Notes: generated by a model not told the origin, from the sequence alone. A stretch of 64,000 nucleotides of DNA from Aquatica leii (GCA_035610365.1 CM069435.1:7466001-7530000); one strand, 5' to 3'; shown: positions 1-11,537, counted from the first letter of the stretch. Numbers and translations are program-made.

Positions 1-905
1 CCTACTGAATGAAACATAACTATAAGTATTAAAATTTCTATTTTTATGAGTACTACTTCGTTGGTCATGACCGTACGTAGTACATGTTAGGTTGTTAACA
101 CAATGAATTATTAGATCATTTTGTGCGTCACAAAGTCTTATGCAGTGCGCGTTGAGTCTCTAAGTCTTCATTTTTTATATACTTTTGTTATTTTAATTCA
201 CGAATACAAAGTCATTTCTTCTTTGAATGTAAAAGTTAGACCAATTAGGTCTCTTTGCTGTACGACATGTTGCCCAGTGGAGGGCGTAACTTATATTTTG
301 TCCGACCCATGTACTAGTGTTTGGAAAATTTATATAACTGTACTTTCTTCGTCCTCTTTAACTACTGTCTGTGATAAAATAAATATATATTCTGTGCTAT
401 CAAACGGTGTCTCCCTATTTAGTCTTTCATCGTTTGGCCCCTTTTTAAATTTAGTTTATAATCTATCATTACGAAGCCTGCGGCTCAATCTCCGCGAACA
501 ACTGAGTTAGCCGCAAAGACATAAGTTTTTTCAGACTGGATGTTTCCGATAATGAAGTTCAGACATGTGTTTCTTTTTAAGGATTAACCGTTACACTGCC
601 GGTAGTGTTTGCATTGAAATGAAAAACCATACATGTCACAGACATGAACGGTTTTCATCTTCATTACTCCGCAGTAACCTGTGACACTCTGTTAACGTTT
701 AAGTAAATAGTACAGTTTTTATACAATCGATGAGGAAACATTTTTTACACAAAATGACTATTTCAGTTTAAAATGTCAATTTTTGAACCAACATTTGTTA
801 ACAAAAATAGAATTAGGTAACTGTAAGTTATGTCAATCAAATTTTAACATGAATTAAGTCATTTTACCATTTTTGCAAACATATTTTTAGTAGTAGCCGA
901 GTAAA
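1..905. other. Gene-free AT-rich sequence
   Basis: No convincing gene. The longest open frame (121-510, +) lacks recognisable motifs and has no family resemblance. Short A/T runs are frequent and no splice-bounded coding exon stands out. Confidence 0.6.
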
Positions 906-920
906 CCCGTCTCCGGAAAA

Positions 921-1034
921 TTCCTCGAATGCAATTGGTCGAAATCAATTGCTCGATTATCACTTTTCTCGAAATACAAGTTCTTCGAACGGCAATTTCT
1001 CAAAAATGTTTTGCTCGAATTCATGTGGTAGAAA
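921..1034 (-). repeat. ~15-bp periodic TCGA array, probable MULE terminal repeat
   Basis: TCGAA or a one-base variant recurs at 925, 939, 953, 969, 985, 1000, 1015 and 1029, giving steps of 14, 14, 16, 16, 15, 15 and 14 bp. The units are diverged outside the core. It lies just beyond the 3' end of the minus-strand MULE transposase relic, where a terminal inverted repeat would be expected. That it is the TIR is inference, because the opposite end is missing. It may hold phased transposase-binding sites. Confidence 0.55.
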
Positions 1035-1214
1035 ATGATTATCATTGCAATGTAATTACGAACTATCCCTAACATTAGTCCTCAGTTCACTATCTCTGTA
1101 CTCTCTGTTCTCTCTTCAAATTACGGTTAGTTTAAGTTTTGTTATTAAGTCTTGTTATAACTTGCTGTGTCACTATTACTCAGTACTATAATTTGTAACA
1201 TGATTTACAAATTA

Positions 1215-1645
1215 CTAATTACGCCAATTAAAGCAATTCCACATGTTGACCGCGAAAAGGAAAGGGCGCCGTTGACGCTGTTGAGAGCGGCCGATCCACA
1301 TATCTTCGCCCACAATAATTTGCACTTTAGAGAAAAAAATATTTTGCTCTAAAAGGTTGTCTAAAGCATCAACTACATCTTGCGTTGGAACGAATGCCAA
1401 AGCTGGAAGCAATTTTAAAATCAACGCAACTTCTGGATTTGTCTCGTATTCCCGTTTTAAGACGTATTCCTGAATGTGGCGGAAAATACTTTGACAAAGA
1501 TGAAAGAAGCATCCATGATTCCGGTTTGCGGAAACTTAATTCGTATGGCATTTATCATGTGTTTTCTGCAACCTCTTTTATTTTCTGCATTACTTTATCG
1601 ATTTCCAACTTCGCTAGGTCGGCATTGCGGTTGTGATCGTGTATG
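1215..1645 (-). pseudogene. MULE-type transposase remnant (FLYWCH-associated)
   Basis: Minus-strand relic of a Mutator-like transposase. Reading from 1645 downwards, an HDHNRNAD-type segment followed by a helical KIKEVAE stretch resembles the region after a FLYWCH zinc finger. It then jumps, by deletion and frameshift near 1530-1560, to the MULE core: a CFFHLCQSIFR motif, the LLPALAFVP segment with a VVDALDNLL helix, and the terminal WIGR...FAVNMWNCF block typical of FLYWCH/MULE proteins. The remaining catalytic domain is missing. The right border at about 1646-1651 meets a BEL/Pao pol fragment. No complete frame survives, so it is dead. Family recognition rests on block order and spacing; exact borders are uncertain. 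Confidence 0.75.
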
Positions 1646-1651
1646 AAATAC

Positions 1652-4292
1652 TGCGGAAAGGCAGTTATTATTTCTTGAAAAACGTTTTAATGCTAGTGAA
1701 ACATACCGTCAGCAATACGTTGCTTTTATGAAAACTTATCAAAATCTTGGTCTAATCTATTATTCAACCTGATTCTTTTCAAACTTTGTATTATCTCCCA
1801 CACCATGGCGCGGAAAAGAGAGACAGTACTACCACTAGACTTCGTGTGGTATTTAACGGATCCTCGCCTACGTCTTTAGGACATTCTCTAAATTCTCTTC
1901 AGATGGTTGGTCCAATTTTACAACAGGATTTGGTATCAATTCTAATTCGTTTTCGGCAACATTATATCGCTATTTTTGCTGATGTAGAAATGATGTACCG
2001 TCAAGTCCTTGTGAACCCCAGTGAACGGCCTTTGCAGAAGATTTTGTGGAGGGAAACTACATCGGAACCTATTCAAACTTACAGTTTGAACACAGTCACA
2101 TACGGTACTACTAGTGCATCTTTTTTGGCTACGTTGTTTTTACGAATGGTTAGAGATTGCGAGTTTGCTCATCCAATTATCTCTCGCATAATAAGAGACG
2201 ATTTGTACGTCGACGACGTATTTGCAAATTTTCGATCCTTTCGGACAGCTCTGACTAGAAAGACTTTCTTGGCATTCCGAATGAGTTAAAATCTAAACGG
2301 ATTTTGTTTTGTAAGGAATTACTTGCTTTAAATGCACTTAAAATACCCAGATTTGCACTTTATTGTAATCACATTGATGTCCAACGCGAGCGTATGGTGC
2401 GTGTATATATTTTCCTTGTACTGACCACAGCGGTAATGTTTTTGTTAAACTTCTCTTTGCAAAGGCAATGGTTGCTACTCTTAAACCTGCAACGATTCTT
2501 CGGTTGGAGTTCTGTGGAGCTACGATTTTGGCAAAATCGCTAGATCAATATACAAAAGCGTTAAACATACAAATTTCTCGCTGTTTTTGCTGGACAGATT
2601 CGTCTATTGTCCTAGGATGGCTAAAAACAAATCCTTCTCTTCTAAAAACGTTCGTGTGTAATCGAGTCGTAGAAATCCAGGAAACCACAAAAAATGATAA
2701 ATGGTGTCATGTTCCTACTCTATCAAATCCAGCTGATTTGTTATTTAGGGGTGTCACTGCAACTAACTTAATTTCTTCGAATCTTTGGTGGCATAGCCCA
2801 GAATGGCTAACCAAGGAACAATCTTTGTGGCCTAAAAGGGCGGAAACTTCACCCATTCTTCTTGAAATAAAAAGTATTACTCATTGTTTTCATACACATT
2901 TAAAGATTGTTGAGTTCAAAAATGATTCAAACTTTGACTTTCTCGAGAAGGTAATGGTCTATTGCTTGCGATTTTTTTCGAATTGTCGCGTGATTTCTGA
3001 TGCACGGGAGTACGGAATGATTACTCCTAAGAAAATTCATTCCGCTGTAATGTTGCTTGCCAAACAAGTTCAATCAGAATTGAAATCACTTGCTAAAAAT
3101 GAACCCGTAAACACTTGTAATCGGATTCTTTGAATAAATCCTTTTATAGACGATGATCGAATAATTCGAGTGGTAGGTCGTTTATCAAATGCCACTTTTA
3201 GTTACGACAAAAAACATCCTATTCTCGTATCAGGGAAACATCATTTTTCTCAATTAATAATGCAAAGGGAACATCTCAGATTGCTACGCGAAGGGTCACA
3301 AGCGACACTGTAATCGTTTAGACAGCGTTACAGGACTACCTCAGAACGTAGTTTGGCAAACCGTACGGTTTGAACCTGTGTTACTTGTTTTCGTTCAAAC
3401 CCCAAACCGCTAAATCCGTTGATGAGAATTCTTTCTGCTACTAGACTGCGTCTCTCATTCCCCTTTGAAACAACTGCTGTGGACTATGCCGGTCCGTTTT
3501 TAATAAAGGAGCGGCGCGGTCGAGGATCTAAATTCATAAACGCAAACATTTGCTTTGCAACACAGGCGTTACACCTCGAATTGATCACACAATTATCTAC
3601 CGAATACTTTATGCTTGCTCTGCGACATTTCATATCGCGTCGGGGCCGACATCACGTAATATACTCTGACGATGGTACGAACTTTGTCGGGGCTAAACGC
3701 GAGTTACACAAATTACCATTGTTTTACAGAAAAATTACAGTATTATTCGTCAATCAAACAGTGATTACGAAATGACTGGCATTTTATACCAGTAAACTCT
3801 TCTCACTTTGGAGGATTGTGGGAGGCTGCCGTTAAAAGCGTAAAGCATCACCTTAAGCGCGTTGCATCGAATGCACACTTAACTTTTGAAGAGTTTACTA
3901 CTCTAGTTTCACAAGTTAAGTCTATATGCAATTTAAGACCCTCTCTCTTCCGGTCCTTCGGACCTATATCCTTTGACACCAGGCCATTTCCTTGTTGGTC
4001 GTGCGCTGCTGACTATAAACGAGCCAGACGTCACTCAAATATCTGAATAACGTTTGTCATTGTATCAACGAATTCAAGCTTTACAACAACATTTTTGGTC
4101 TCGCTGGAGCCATGAATACATAACTTCTCTTCAAGAGAGAAACAAATGGAAAAGGGACCAAGCCAGTCTAAAATTAGGGCAATTGATGGTCATCAAGGAT
4201 GATAACTTACCACCATTACGCTGGAAACTTGGACGAGTCGTTGATCTACATCCTGGTAGCGATGGCATCAGTCGAGTAGCTTCCATTCGAAC
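1652..4292 (+). pseudogene. pol: BEL/Pao retrotransposon pol, 5'-truncated and multiply broken
   Basis: Decayed polyprotein reading RT, RNase H, integrase, C-terminal domain. RT: LRVVFNGS at about 1838, AIFADVEMMYRQVLV, and active-site LYVDDVF near 2205. RNase H-like region 2460-3133, with SDSS-type and NPADL motifs. Integrase: VDYAGPF near 3481 (first Asp), YSDDGTNFVGA near 3664 (second Asp) and [11 protein letters not shown] near 3815 (Glu), so the DDE triad is recognisable though frames shift at about 2290, 3134, 3775 and 4046. The DUF5641-like tail (WKLGRVVDLHPGSDG) ends near 4290. Gag, protease and both LTRs are absent. It is distinct from the other BEL/Pao copies in this window. Confidence 0.9.
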
Positions 4293-4660
4293 CTCTGTTT
4301 TGTATTATTATTATGTTATATTATTTATAATTATGAATTTATTTACAAGTTAATATTCGTAAATAAAACGTGAAAGAAAGAATAGAAATAATTCATTTAT
4401 TAATTGTTAAAATTGTAAAATTTTGTTAAATAACAATAAATCACTTGACAATTAGCACTTTTATTAGTTTTTTGTAGAAGTTAATATTCAATGTAATTAA
4501 CATTACCTAAGTATTAATATGTAAAAACACAATTGTAATTATTTATATATATATCTAATTGTTAACGAAGTAGAATATATGTTCATATATAATTGATGTA
4601 ATTGAGTTTTCAATGTATAAAAAGTAAATAACAAATCATAGATACTGTGGTGTTCCTTAC

Positions 4661-4790
4661 CTCAGATATAAGAGTCACGGTACTTTTCTGTCTTAGACTG
4701 TGACCACGTACTTCTATTGCTACTTGAATATGTCCATTTTCATTTACCGCGGGTATACCAAACAGTGCAATAAGGTTTTTTGTTAACTTT
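4661..4790 (-). CDS. Candidate internal exon of an unidentified host gene (3' of the signal-peptide exon)
   Basis: A 130-nt minus-strand exon candidate bounded by acceptor TTTCTTAAG (4791-4799) and donor GTAAGG (starting 4660). It is fully open for 43 codons after one leading base and ends in phase 0. The peptide (starts KLTKNLIALFGIP, ends TVTLISE) has ordinary amino-acid composition, unlike translated AT-rich noise. The leading base completes an Arg codon begun at the end of the upstream candidate exon (5488-5606), so the phases agree. I do not recognise the family. Downstream exons are not visible before the BEL/Pao fragment at 4.29 kb, so the gene may continue beyond the window, use a distant exon, or be truncated. 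Confidence 0.5.
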
Positions 4791-5487
4791 CTTAAGAAAC
4801 AGCATAAATTGGTTTACAAACTTTTTATAGCAACTAAAGCAAAAATATTAATATCGTTTTTTTAATTTAAAAACATTAATTCTTGTAGTCTTGGCCTCAA
4901 TTTAATTTAATAAAAAAGAAATTTGCAAAATTTGTTAAATGTAAGATATAGTATAAATATGATAGGTAGTAAAACAGACGTGACAATGTTGAAATTCAAA
5001 AGATCATCATCAGAAATATTTAAATTTTGACAATTCATTGTCAAATTGAAAAAATCGTTTGTACAGTAACGGGTCCAGCTGCAAAAACTTTTGTTCGTAA
5101 ATTAATTGAGACTGCGTAAAAACTATTTAATTATTGATTAATAATTAATAAAAACAGTAGACACTCTAAATTTCTATCTAAAAACTGTACATTTTATTTT
5201 TTAAACAATAGTAATTTATCGTGTTTATATTTTAAACACCAAAATAAAAAACGAAGTATGAACTGCACGTAATTATTTTTTTTTAATTCAATTATGTTTG
5301 TGATCGCCGAGAAAATCCCAGATGTGTTATCTTGATTTTCTTAAACTGAAATTTTTATAAGTAATTTTAATATTAAAGTTTGCAGTGTGTAAGATATAAA
5401 CGACGTAATCGTGATGTTAATGAAATTTTACAGTAGAAATATTTTAAAATTCTGAGAAAATGAAGTTTTTAATTAGAAGTTTGTTAC

Positions 5488-5606
5488 CGCTGGTGGTTGA
5501 GTATTACATTGTACTCACCTAGGAGAAGGCTCGGCAAGAAAAGGTTAGTATAGGTCAGTGCCTGTGTACATCCCAGACAAACAAGAGCAACTAGAAACAC
5601 TACATT
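5488..5606 (-). CDS. Candidate signal-peptide exon of the same host gene
   Basis: Minus-strand open stretch of 39 codons plus two bases, beginning after an acceptor CAG (5607-5609) and ending at donor GTAACA (starting 5487), a weak site. The first ~16 residues (NVVFLVALVCLGCTQA) form a hydrophobic core with a small-residue signal-peptidase site (TQA), suggesting a secreted or membrane protein. The start Met would come from a preceding exon: no in-frame ATG exists after the upstream TAA at about 5637. The two leftover bases join in phase with the exon at 4661-4790. A TACTAAC branch-like motif (5544-5550) lies inside, so an alternative 3' splice site at 5519 is possible. Confidence 0.45.
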
Positions 5607-5609
5607 CTG

Positions 5610-7451
5610 ATCGGAGCGATGTTGAAACCTCCTTCTTTATCCAGACATTAACAATTTATCTATCAACAAAGTCCTTTTTGCGAAGATCGATTTACGCTTA
5701 TATTTTACCACAAAGCTTATTACATCTGGTTTCTTTTACTTCACTTTATGCACATCAAACAATGGAAATTGCATAGCAATTTTTCAGATTCTTACTAAGC
5801 AATAAGATTTTTTTTTAATTTACAATAAACGTTCGATTTACTTTCATTATGCTTACCTGCGGTATTGAGCTGTGGTTTCGTATCGATTTCGCTTTTTCAT
5901 CTTATTTTTCATTTTTGAAGACTTGGTTATATTTCTTATTATCGATGCAGAACAATATGCCCTCTCGGATACCTTTAATATAAAAATAACTGTAAACCAC
6001 AATGTAATCGCAATTCTGAAACTGGTTGCAAATTGAATAAAGTCGTGCTTCGAATTTGTTTAATTGCGTAAAATTACAGTTTTTATAAATTTACTTTGCG
6101 GTTTATAGTAGTACAATTATATGCGTTATATTTAATAAAAAATTCATAAATTCATTTTACTGTTTAACTAATTTGTATCATTTGGTAAGATGAATTTTAC
6201 CTAAGATTTCTATATAATCGAAATTTATGTCTTTATCTAGTTACGTTTCTTTTACGATTGTTTAATGACTAAACTTTGAGCTTTTCATTCAGACATATAA
6301 AGTTAACACGATTATTCTAGTAGAACGGACCTTATATATTTAAGTGTTTTTATCGAATTTTATATTAACCGACGAAATTTGTCGACGTTTTTTATTGAAA
6401 TGAAATTTAATTTCGATTCTATGTTTATGCCCGTGGTATAGTAATTACGATTTAAGATTAATTTTATGTTTTATGTTATTGCAATGTGACCCGTTAACTA
6501 ACCGTCAAGGAAAAAAAAGAGGTCGCCTGAGAAAAAGCTTTACGTGACACCTGCAGTTTTAGGTATAAGTTTATTTCAGTTTTTACGTCATTTTGGAAAC
6601 TGAAATGAAAGCTTTCGAAAGAATTGATAACTTTAATAAACTAATAAACAATATTATATTAATTTAACAACTAATTAAAGCATTTATTATTATTGTGATT
6701 CTTTTCAGTATTTTTAAAAATAGTTTTTAGGTTTTACTTATTTTAACATCTTGTAGCGCTAAACTCAAGTAGTTTTAGATAAGCGAACAGTGCGCTAACA
6801 AACGATGTAAAGAAATTAATTAAACAATCAGTAGAATTGCCAAAATTGGTTAATTAACCTCCTAAGCCAGTTTGATTTTAAGACTAAACCATTAAAGTCT
6901 TATCTGCAATAAAAAGTTACACAGGAATAATTCATTGATTCAATCTCAAAAGATAGTTATAATCCTATATTCAAAAACAAAACAAAACAAGAATAATAAG
7001 GTAAAATTCAGTAAGGTTACTTAAAACTAAGGATAGAAATTTTTATCATTTAATTAATTAAACTTAAAACTAAGAGAATACCGGTATTTCTTTACATATA
7101 GTAAGAAAAACAATTTTGAATTGAGTTAATTTAAATATTTGCGGTAAGCAAATTTAATTTTTATATTAATTAGATAATTTTAATATTTAGTATTTAATAA
7201 GTTAGGTTCAAATGTAAAGTTATTTAGTAAAAAAAAAAACCAAGTTCGTTGATGAAGCAAAGTTTTTAATCGACGAAAGGAATGTACATAGATATGTATA
7301 TGTAACTCACGCATATGGATCAAATTTTACGTTGATGTCATCCAACGGAATGTAAAGCTAATGTTGGCGGATAGCCTTGGGAAATTCCCCATCAAGAATC
7401 AATCGATGACCAAGGTGTATTTTCTTCAAGAAAATCAATTTGGATCATTGG
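5610..7451. other. AT-rich intergenic or intronic sequence
   Basis: No gene or mobile element recognised. The only sizeable frame (5558-5776, +) is antisense to the candidate signal-peptide exon. The stretch ends at the ATTGG flank of the BEL/Pao insertion. Confidence 0.5.
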
Positions 7452-7728
7452 TGTTAAATGAATATTTGAATTTAAACTGGCGCATTGATGTGACGTTTTC
7501 TAAGCTGCTATTTTATAGGTGAAATGCGCGAGCATTATGGAAAAGTGGTGGTGCAGTGTAAATCGCAATGTAAGAAGACGTGTTAATAAAGATATAAGAA
7601 AAGACATTGTGTGCCATATTTATTGGAAAATTTTATTTGGACAATTGTAAGTTTTCTAATGTGCAATGCACAAATAAATTATTACAATAATAAAAATTTA
7701 ATACAGTCCATTATTGAGTTATTGAACA
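7452..7728 (+). repeat. 5' LTR of BEL/Pao element
   Basis: Starts TGTTAAATG, ends ATTGAACA, and matches 13450-13727 throughout. TGTTAATAAAG near 7580 supplies an AATAAA-type polyadenylation signal. It is followed by TTGGTCCTTCGAGCC, the same post-LTR motif seen in the other BEL/Pao family at 53721. Confidence 0.93.
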
Positions 7729-7748
7729 TGTTGGTCCTTCGAGCCGGA
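7729..7748 (+). promoter_or_regulatory. Putative primer-binding region
   Basis: TTGGTCCTTCGAGCC lies two bases after the 5' LTR. TTGGTCCTTCGA is repeated directly after the 53.7-kb LTR of an otherwise different BEL/Pao family, so it is constrained. It does not complement an ordinary tRNA 3' end with standard arm spacing, so the primer is unassigned. Confidence 0.5.
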
Positions 7749-8088
7749 TTAAGACAGTGTGCAAATAATCTGCTAATCAAGATAAAAAAATTCATATTTT
7801 CAAGCGAAGCAGGGCCAAAGCAGCCGCTTGATTCCAATACTGCTAATAACACAACGTACTGCATTTTCACCGGGGTTCAGCATCCACAACAAATTATGCA
7901 TGTTTACTCATCATTGCATTATTGAGTGACAAATATTCTTAAGTACATACAACTTTATAATTTTACTGGTGGGTCGTATCTATCGTCGTCGTCGAAATTA
8001 CTCTTTTAAGTTAAGTTAAAGTTAATGCTTGAAGTCATTTGTTTTATTGAATTAAAGTTTTATTCTTATATCTCGCAATAGCAAACAA

Positions 8089-8568
8089 ATGGCTCCAAAA
8101 GATGGTGAAATTGTAGAATTAAAAACTAAATTAGATAAATGTAAAAAACACATTGAAGGTGTAAAACGATTTGTTCACGAACATAAAAATGATCAGCATT
8201 CTGCTGACCTTAATGATAAATTGTTAGTTAGAAAATTAAATGTAATTGAATATTTTAAACAAATTGAAGAGTATGATTCAAAAATAACTTGTATTGACAA
8301 AAATAATGCTTTAAGTGATCAAGACTACGATGAATTGTCGAATGATTACTATCACCTAATTGCATTTATAGATTCTTTTACTAAAAATTACGATCAGAGG
8401 ATAGGTCCTAATGTGGTTAAAACCTTGACACCATTAGATGATGTACCAAACATAAAATTACCGGATATAAAAATACCTAACTTTAGTGGTAAAAACATTG
8501 GCGAATTTAAACCTTTCATAGACATGTTTGAAGCTGTAATAGGCAGCAATTCTAAATTAAAAACGTAG
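8089..8568 (+). pseudogene. gag: BEL/Pao Gag N-terminal part
   Basis: A 159-codon frame starting ATG (MAPKDGEIVEL), with a lysine-rich helical N-terminus and the LPDIKIPNFSG motif that opens the BEL/Pao capsid-like region. It ends prematurely at TAG (8566-8568), because loss of one A in an A-run shifts the frame; homologous reading (EKLYHLKSHL) continues in another frame from about 8569 into the 8628-10166 frame. The protein would self-assemble and bind RNA if intact. Host flank to leader: 7749-8088 has no gene. Confidence 0.85.
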
Positions 8569-8627
8569 AAAAACTGTATCATTTAAAAAGTCATCTCGAA
8601 GGAGAAGCATTAAACCTTCTTAGTAAC

Positions 8628-10166
8628 TTGCCACTTACAAATGACTCGTACAATGAGGCATTAAATATTTTAAAGGAATCTTACAAAAATGAAACGGCTT
8701 TAATAAATTCACATATTGATGCAATTTTGAACTTAAATGCAATTCAAAAGAGTAACCCCACTACATTAAAAGAATTTGTTTCTCATGTTAAGCAGCATAC
8801 GGGAGCTCTAAAAACGTTAGGCCAAGCAGTGGATGGCTGGGGTGTCATTTTAGTAAGAATTCTTACCCAAAAATTAGATTTTTATACAAATCAAGCGTAT
8901 CAGTTGCAAAGAGATAAAACAAAAATTCCATGTTTGGACGATTTTTTAGATTTTCTGCAACAAAGAATTTTGTCGTTTCAGGGAATGCCTGAAACAACAA
9001 AGGTTGTAAAGGAAAAAGTTCATGTTAATTTCGCAACCAAACCAAATGTAAAAAAATGCGTATTTTGCAAAAATCCTGATCATAAAATTTATGATTGCGA
9101 AAAATTTAAGCAAATAAAGCCAAATGAAAGATTTTCCGTTGCAAGTAAACAAAGACTTTGCAGAAAGTGTTTAAATTCACATTCTGGTTATTGTAGGTCC
9201 ACTTTCAAGTGCCTAGAATGTCATAGCCCTCATCAATCGCTGCTGCATCTCGAACGCTCTTCTACTGAGAATGAAGGTGAATCTGACACAAAGAAAGAGC
9301 CAATCACAAGTGTGCAACTATTTAATAAGAATCTTCAGGCCTCCCAAAATGCATTGCTTCTAATTGGTAAAGTTAAAATAAAAAAGGCTACTGGGGGCTA
9401 CATTGTTCATTGTCTTTTAGACAGCGGCTCGCAAGCCTCTTTTATTACAAATCGTTTAGTCTCAAAGCTAAAAATCGCATCCTTTGTCAGTCCTTTAAAG
9501 GTAATTGGAATTTCACAAGATATTACAAAGGTGAACAATGCCGTGAATGTCACCATTGAGTCATGCATAAACAATTACAAAATAAGTATTAATTGTTACA
9601 TGGTTGACAAAATCTCTTCTCATTCTATCAATTCTACTACCGATTTATCCAACGTAAAAATACCAAATCACATCATCTTATCTGATTCCACTTTCACGGA
9701 TCCAAAAAATGTCGATTTACTTTTAAGCGCCGATATTTTCTTCAAAATACTTTGTGCAGGCACTTACAAAATTCCTGGTACGAACGTAATTCTACAGAAT
9801 ACCCTCTTTGGATACGTCGCAGGCGGTGCTGCTCATTCAAGAAGCAACATCTCTATGTGTGATTTCGCATTACACTCGTTTCTTGCTGCCTCAAAACTTG
9901 AGGACGTTTTAGTAAAATTTTGGGAATCTGAAAGGGTCCCCGAATTATTTAAAGAGTACAACACAGAGCAAGAAGCGTGTGAAAATGTTTTTCAAGCTTT
10001 ATTAAAAAGAGTAACTGGAAAATTTCAGGTAGAGCTTACTTTGAAACAAGAAATGCATGCTCTTGACATTGACGATACTTTTTCTGTTGCATTAAAACGT
10101 TTTCAAAACAAAAGGTTTAAAATGGATGCACTGCTTTTCCAGAAATATCACCAATTCATAAAATAA
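8628..10166 (+). CDS. gag-pro: BEL/Pao Gag C-terminus, zinc knuckles, aspartic protease
   Basis: Open for 512 codons, continuing the Gag frame interrupted at 8568; the first Met is internal, not a true start. Order: capsid-like region to about residue 130; Cys/His knuckles (CVFCKNPDHKIYDC, then CRKC...C and CLECHSPH) around residues 142-205; DUF1758 aspartic protease with active-site LLDSGSQASF near 9415 and its partner segment LLLSADIFF; then the start of the pre-RT region (LVKFWESERVPE). It stops at TAA (10164-10166) by frameshift just before RT, where LGHAK-type residues resume. The long intact frame is notable, but neighbouring breaks make function unlikely. Confidence 0.88.
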   Translation: MPLTNDSYNEALNILKESYKNETALINSHIDAILNLNAIQKSNPTTLKEFVSHVKQHTGALKTLGQAVDGWGVILVRILTQKLDFYTNQAYQLQRDKTKIPCLDDFLDFLQQRILSFQGMPETTKVVKEKVHVNFATKPNVKKCVFCKNPDHKIYDCEKFKQIKPNERFSVASKQRLCRKCLNSHSGYCRSTFKCLECHSPHQSLLHLERSSTENEGESDTKKEPITSVQLFNKNLQASQNALLLIGKVKIKKATGGYIVHCLLDSGSQASFITNRLVSKLKIASFVSPLKVIGISQDITKVNNAVNVTIESCINNYKISINCYMVDKISSHSINSTTDLSNVKIPNHIILSDSTFTDPKNVDLLLSADIFFKILCAGTYKIPGTNVILQNTLFGYVAGGAAHSRSNISMCDFALHSFLAASKLEDVLVKFWESERVPELFKEYNTEQEACENVFQALLKRVTGKFQVELTLKQEMHALDIDDTFSVALKRFQNKRFKMDALLFQKYHQFIK

Positions 10167-10220
10167 TACGTTCATTTAGGGCATGCAAAGGTTGTCGATC
10201 TTCAACATTATAAGTCAAAC

Positions 10221-11537
10221 GTGCATCATGCTTACTTTATGGCGCATCACCCCGTTATTAGGGACGACAAATGTACCACAAAGCTCAGAGTAGTTTTTGA
10301 TGGTAGCATGAGGTCAAAGTCAAACAAATCTATCAATGACATGCTGTACAATGGTGTAGTAGTTCAAAAAAAACTTTTTGAAGTTCTAATACGTTTTAGA
10401 ATGTTTAAGTTTACATTGTTGTGTGACATAAAACAGATGTACAGAATGGTTTTGATAGATCCCAAGCATAGATGTTTACAGAACATTCTTTGGAGATCAA
10501 ACCCAAAGGATGAAATACAATGTTTGCGGTTGCAAACAGTTACTTTAGCCACAAGCTGCTTGCACGAATTAGCCATCAACAATCGGGAAGTTTATCCTCT
10601 TGCGTCAAGGGAATTACTTAATAATACCTACGTTGATGACATCTTAGCTGGCGGTAATACCATTGATGAAGTAATTTCCTTAAAAAACCAATTCATAATT
10701 CTTCTAAAATCTGGCGGATTTGAGTTGCACAAGTGGAGTTCTAATAATTCATTAACTTTAGAAAATATTTCAGACAACGTCAAACTATTTGCAAACATTG
10801 ATATAAACAAAGATCTTTTTACTATTAAAGCACTGGGAATGAACTTAAATATAAATACAGATTGTTTTGAAATCATCGCCCCAAAGTTAAATTTTGAAGA
10901 ATATGTCACTAAAAGACATGTTTTGAGTTATATTTCTTCGTTTTATGATCCGTTAGGACTTGCAGGTCCAGTTATCGTGACTGCAAAATTGTTTATGCAA
11001 AAACTTTGCCGCCTTAATCTTAATTGGGATGACGTTTTGCCAGACGGTCTTTTGAACGAATGGCATAATTTTGCAAAAAATTTGAACGATATGCCGACTG
11101 TCAAAATTCATAGAAATTTACATCTATGTAACGCCCTAAAAATAGAGTTAATTGGGTACTGTGACGCTTCATCTCAAGCGTACGGATATGTTATTTACAT
11201 AAGAATCGTCTTTGTTGATGGCACAAGAGTATCTTTGTTATCTTCCAAGTCTAGACTTGCTCCTACCAATAAAGACAAAGAGTTATCTATTCCTAAACTT
11301 GAATTAAACGGATCCCTTTTGCTCTCAATTTTAACTGGAAAGGTATACCACGTCTTAAGTGATACTTTACCAAATTTAAGTGTGTTTCTTTATTCTGATT
11401 CCAAGGTCGTACTTGCTTGGATCAAGAAAGGTCCTTTAAAATTAAATCCATACGTAGCTAACCGTGTTCTTAAAATTCGGAATATTACGTCCAAGTTTAA
11501 TTGGCTTTATGTGGAATCAAGCAATAAATCCTGCTGA
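10221..11537 (+). CDS. pol: BEL/Pao reverse transcriptase and RNase H
   Basis: A 438-codon frame. RT: TKLRVVFDGSM near residue 20, FTLLCDIKQMYRMVLID, then the catalytic YVDDILAGG near 10630. The block after LQTVTLATS lacks the usual SAPF-type residues, so a short internal deletion is likely. RNase H-like part: LIGYCDASSQAYGY near 11150, PKLELNGSLLL, and YSDSKVVLAWI near 11393. The stop at 11535-11537 comes from a one-base shift; NPADYISR-type residues follow in another frame. Not expected to be active given the frameshifts on both sides. Confidence 0.88.
   Translation: MHHAYFMAHHPVIRDDKCTTKLRVVFDGSMRSKSNKSINDMLYNGVVVQKKLFEVLIRFRMFKFTLLCDIKQMYRMVLIDPKHRCLQNILWRSNPKDEIQCLRLQTVTLATSCLHELAINNREVYPLASRELLNNTYVDDILAGGNTIDEVISLKNQFIILLKSGGFELHKWSSNNSLTLENISDNVKLFANIDINKDLFTIKALGMNLNINTDCFEIIAPKLNFEEYVTKRHVLSYISSFYDPLGLAGPVIVTAKLFMQKLCRLNLNWDDVLPDGLLNEWHNFAKNLNDMPTVKIHRNLHLCNALKIELIGYCDASSQAYGYVIYIRIVFVDGTRVSLLSSKSRLAPTNKDKELSIPKLELNGSLLLSILTGKVYHVLSDTLPNLSVFLYSDSKVVLAWIKKGPLKLNPYVANRVLKIRNITSKFNWLYVESSNKSC

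Noticed and set aside
121..510. 129-codon plus-strand frame
   Set aside because: No motif or splice or promoter context; hydrophobic residue-rich translation typical of T-rich noise.
5558..5776. 72-codon plus-strand frame
   Set aside because: Antisense to the better-supported signal-peptide exon on the minus strand.
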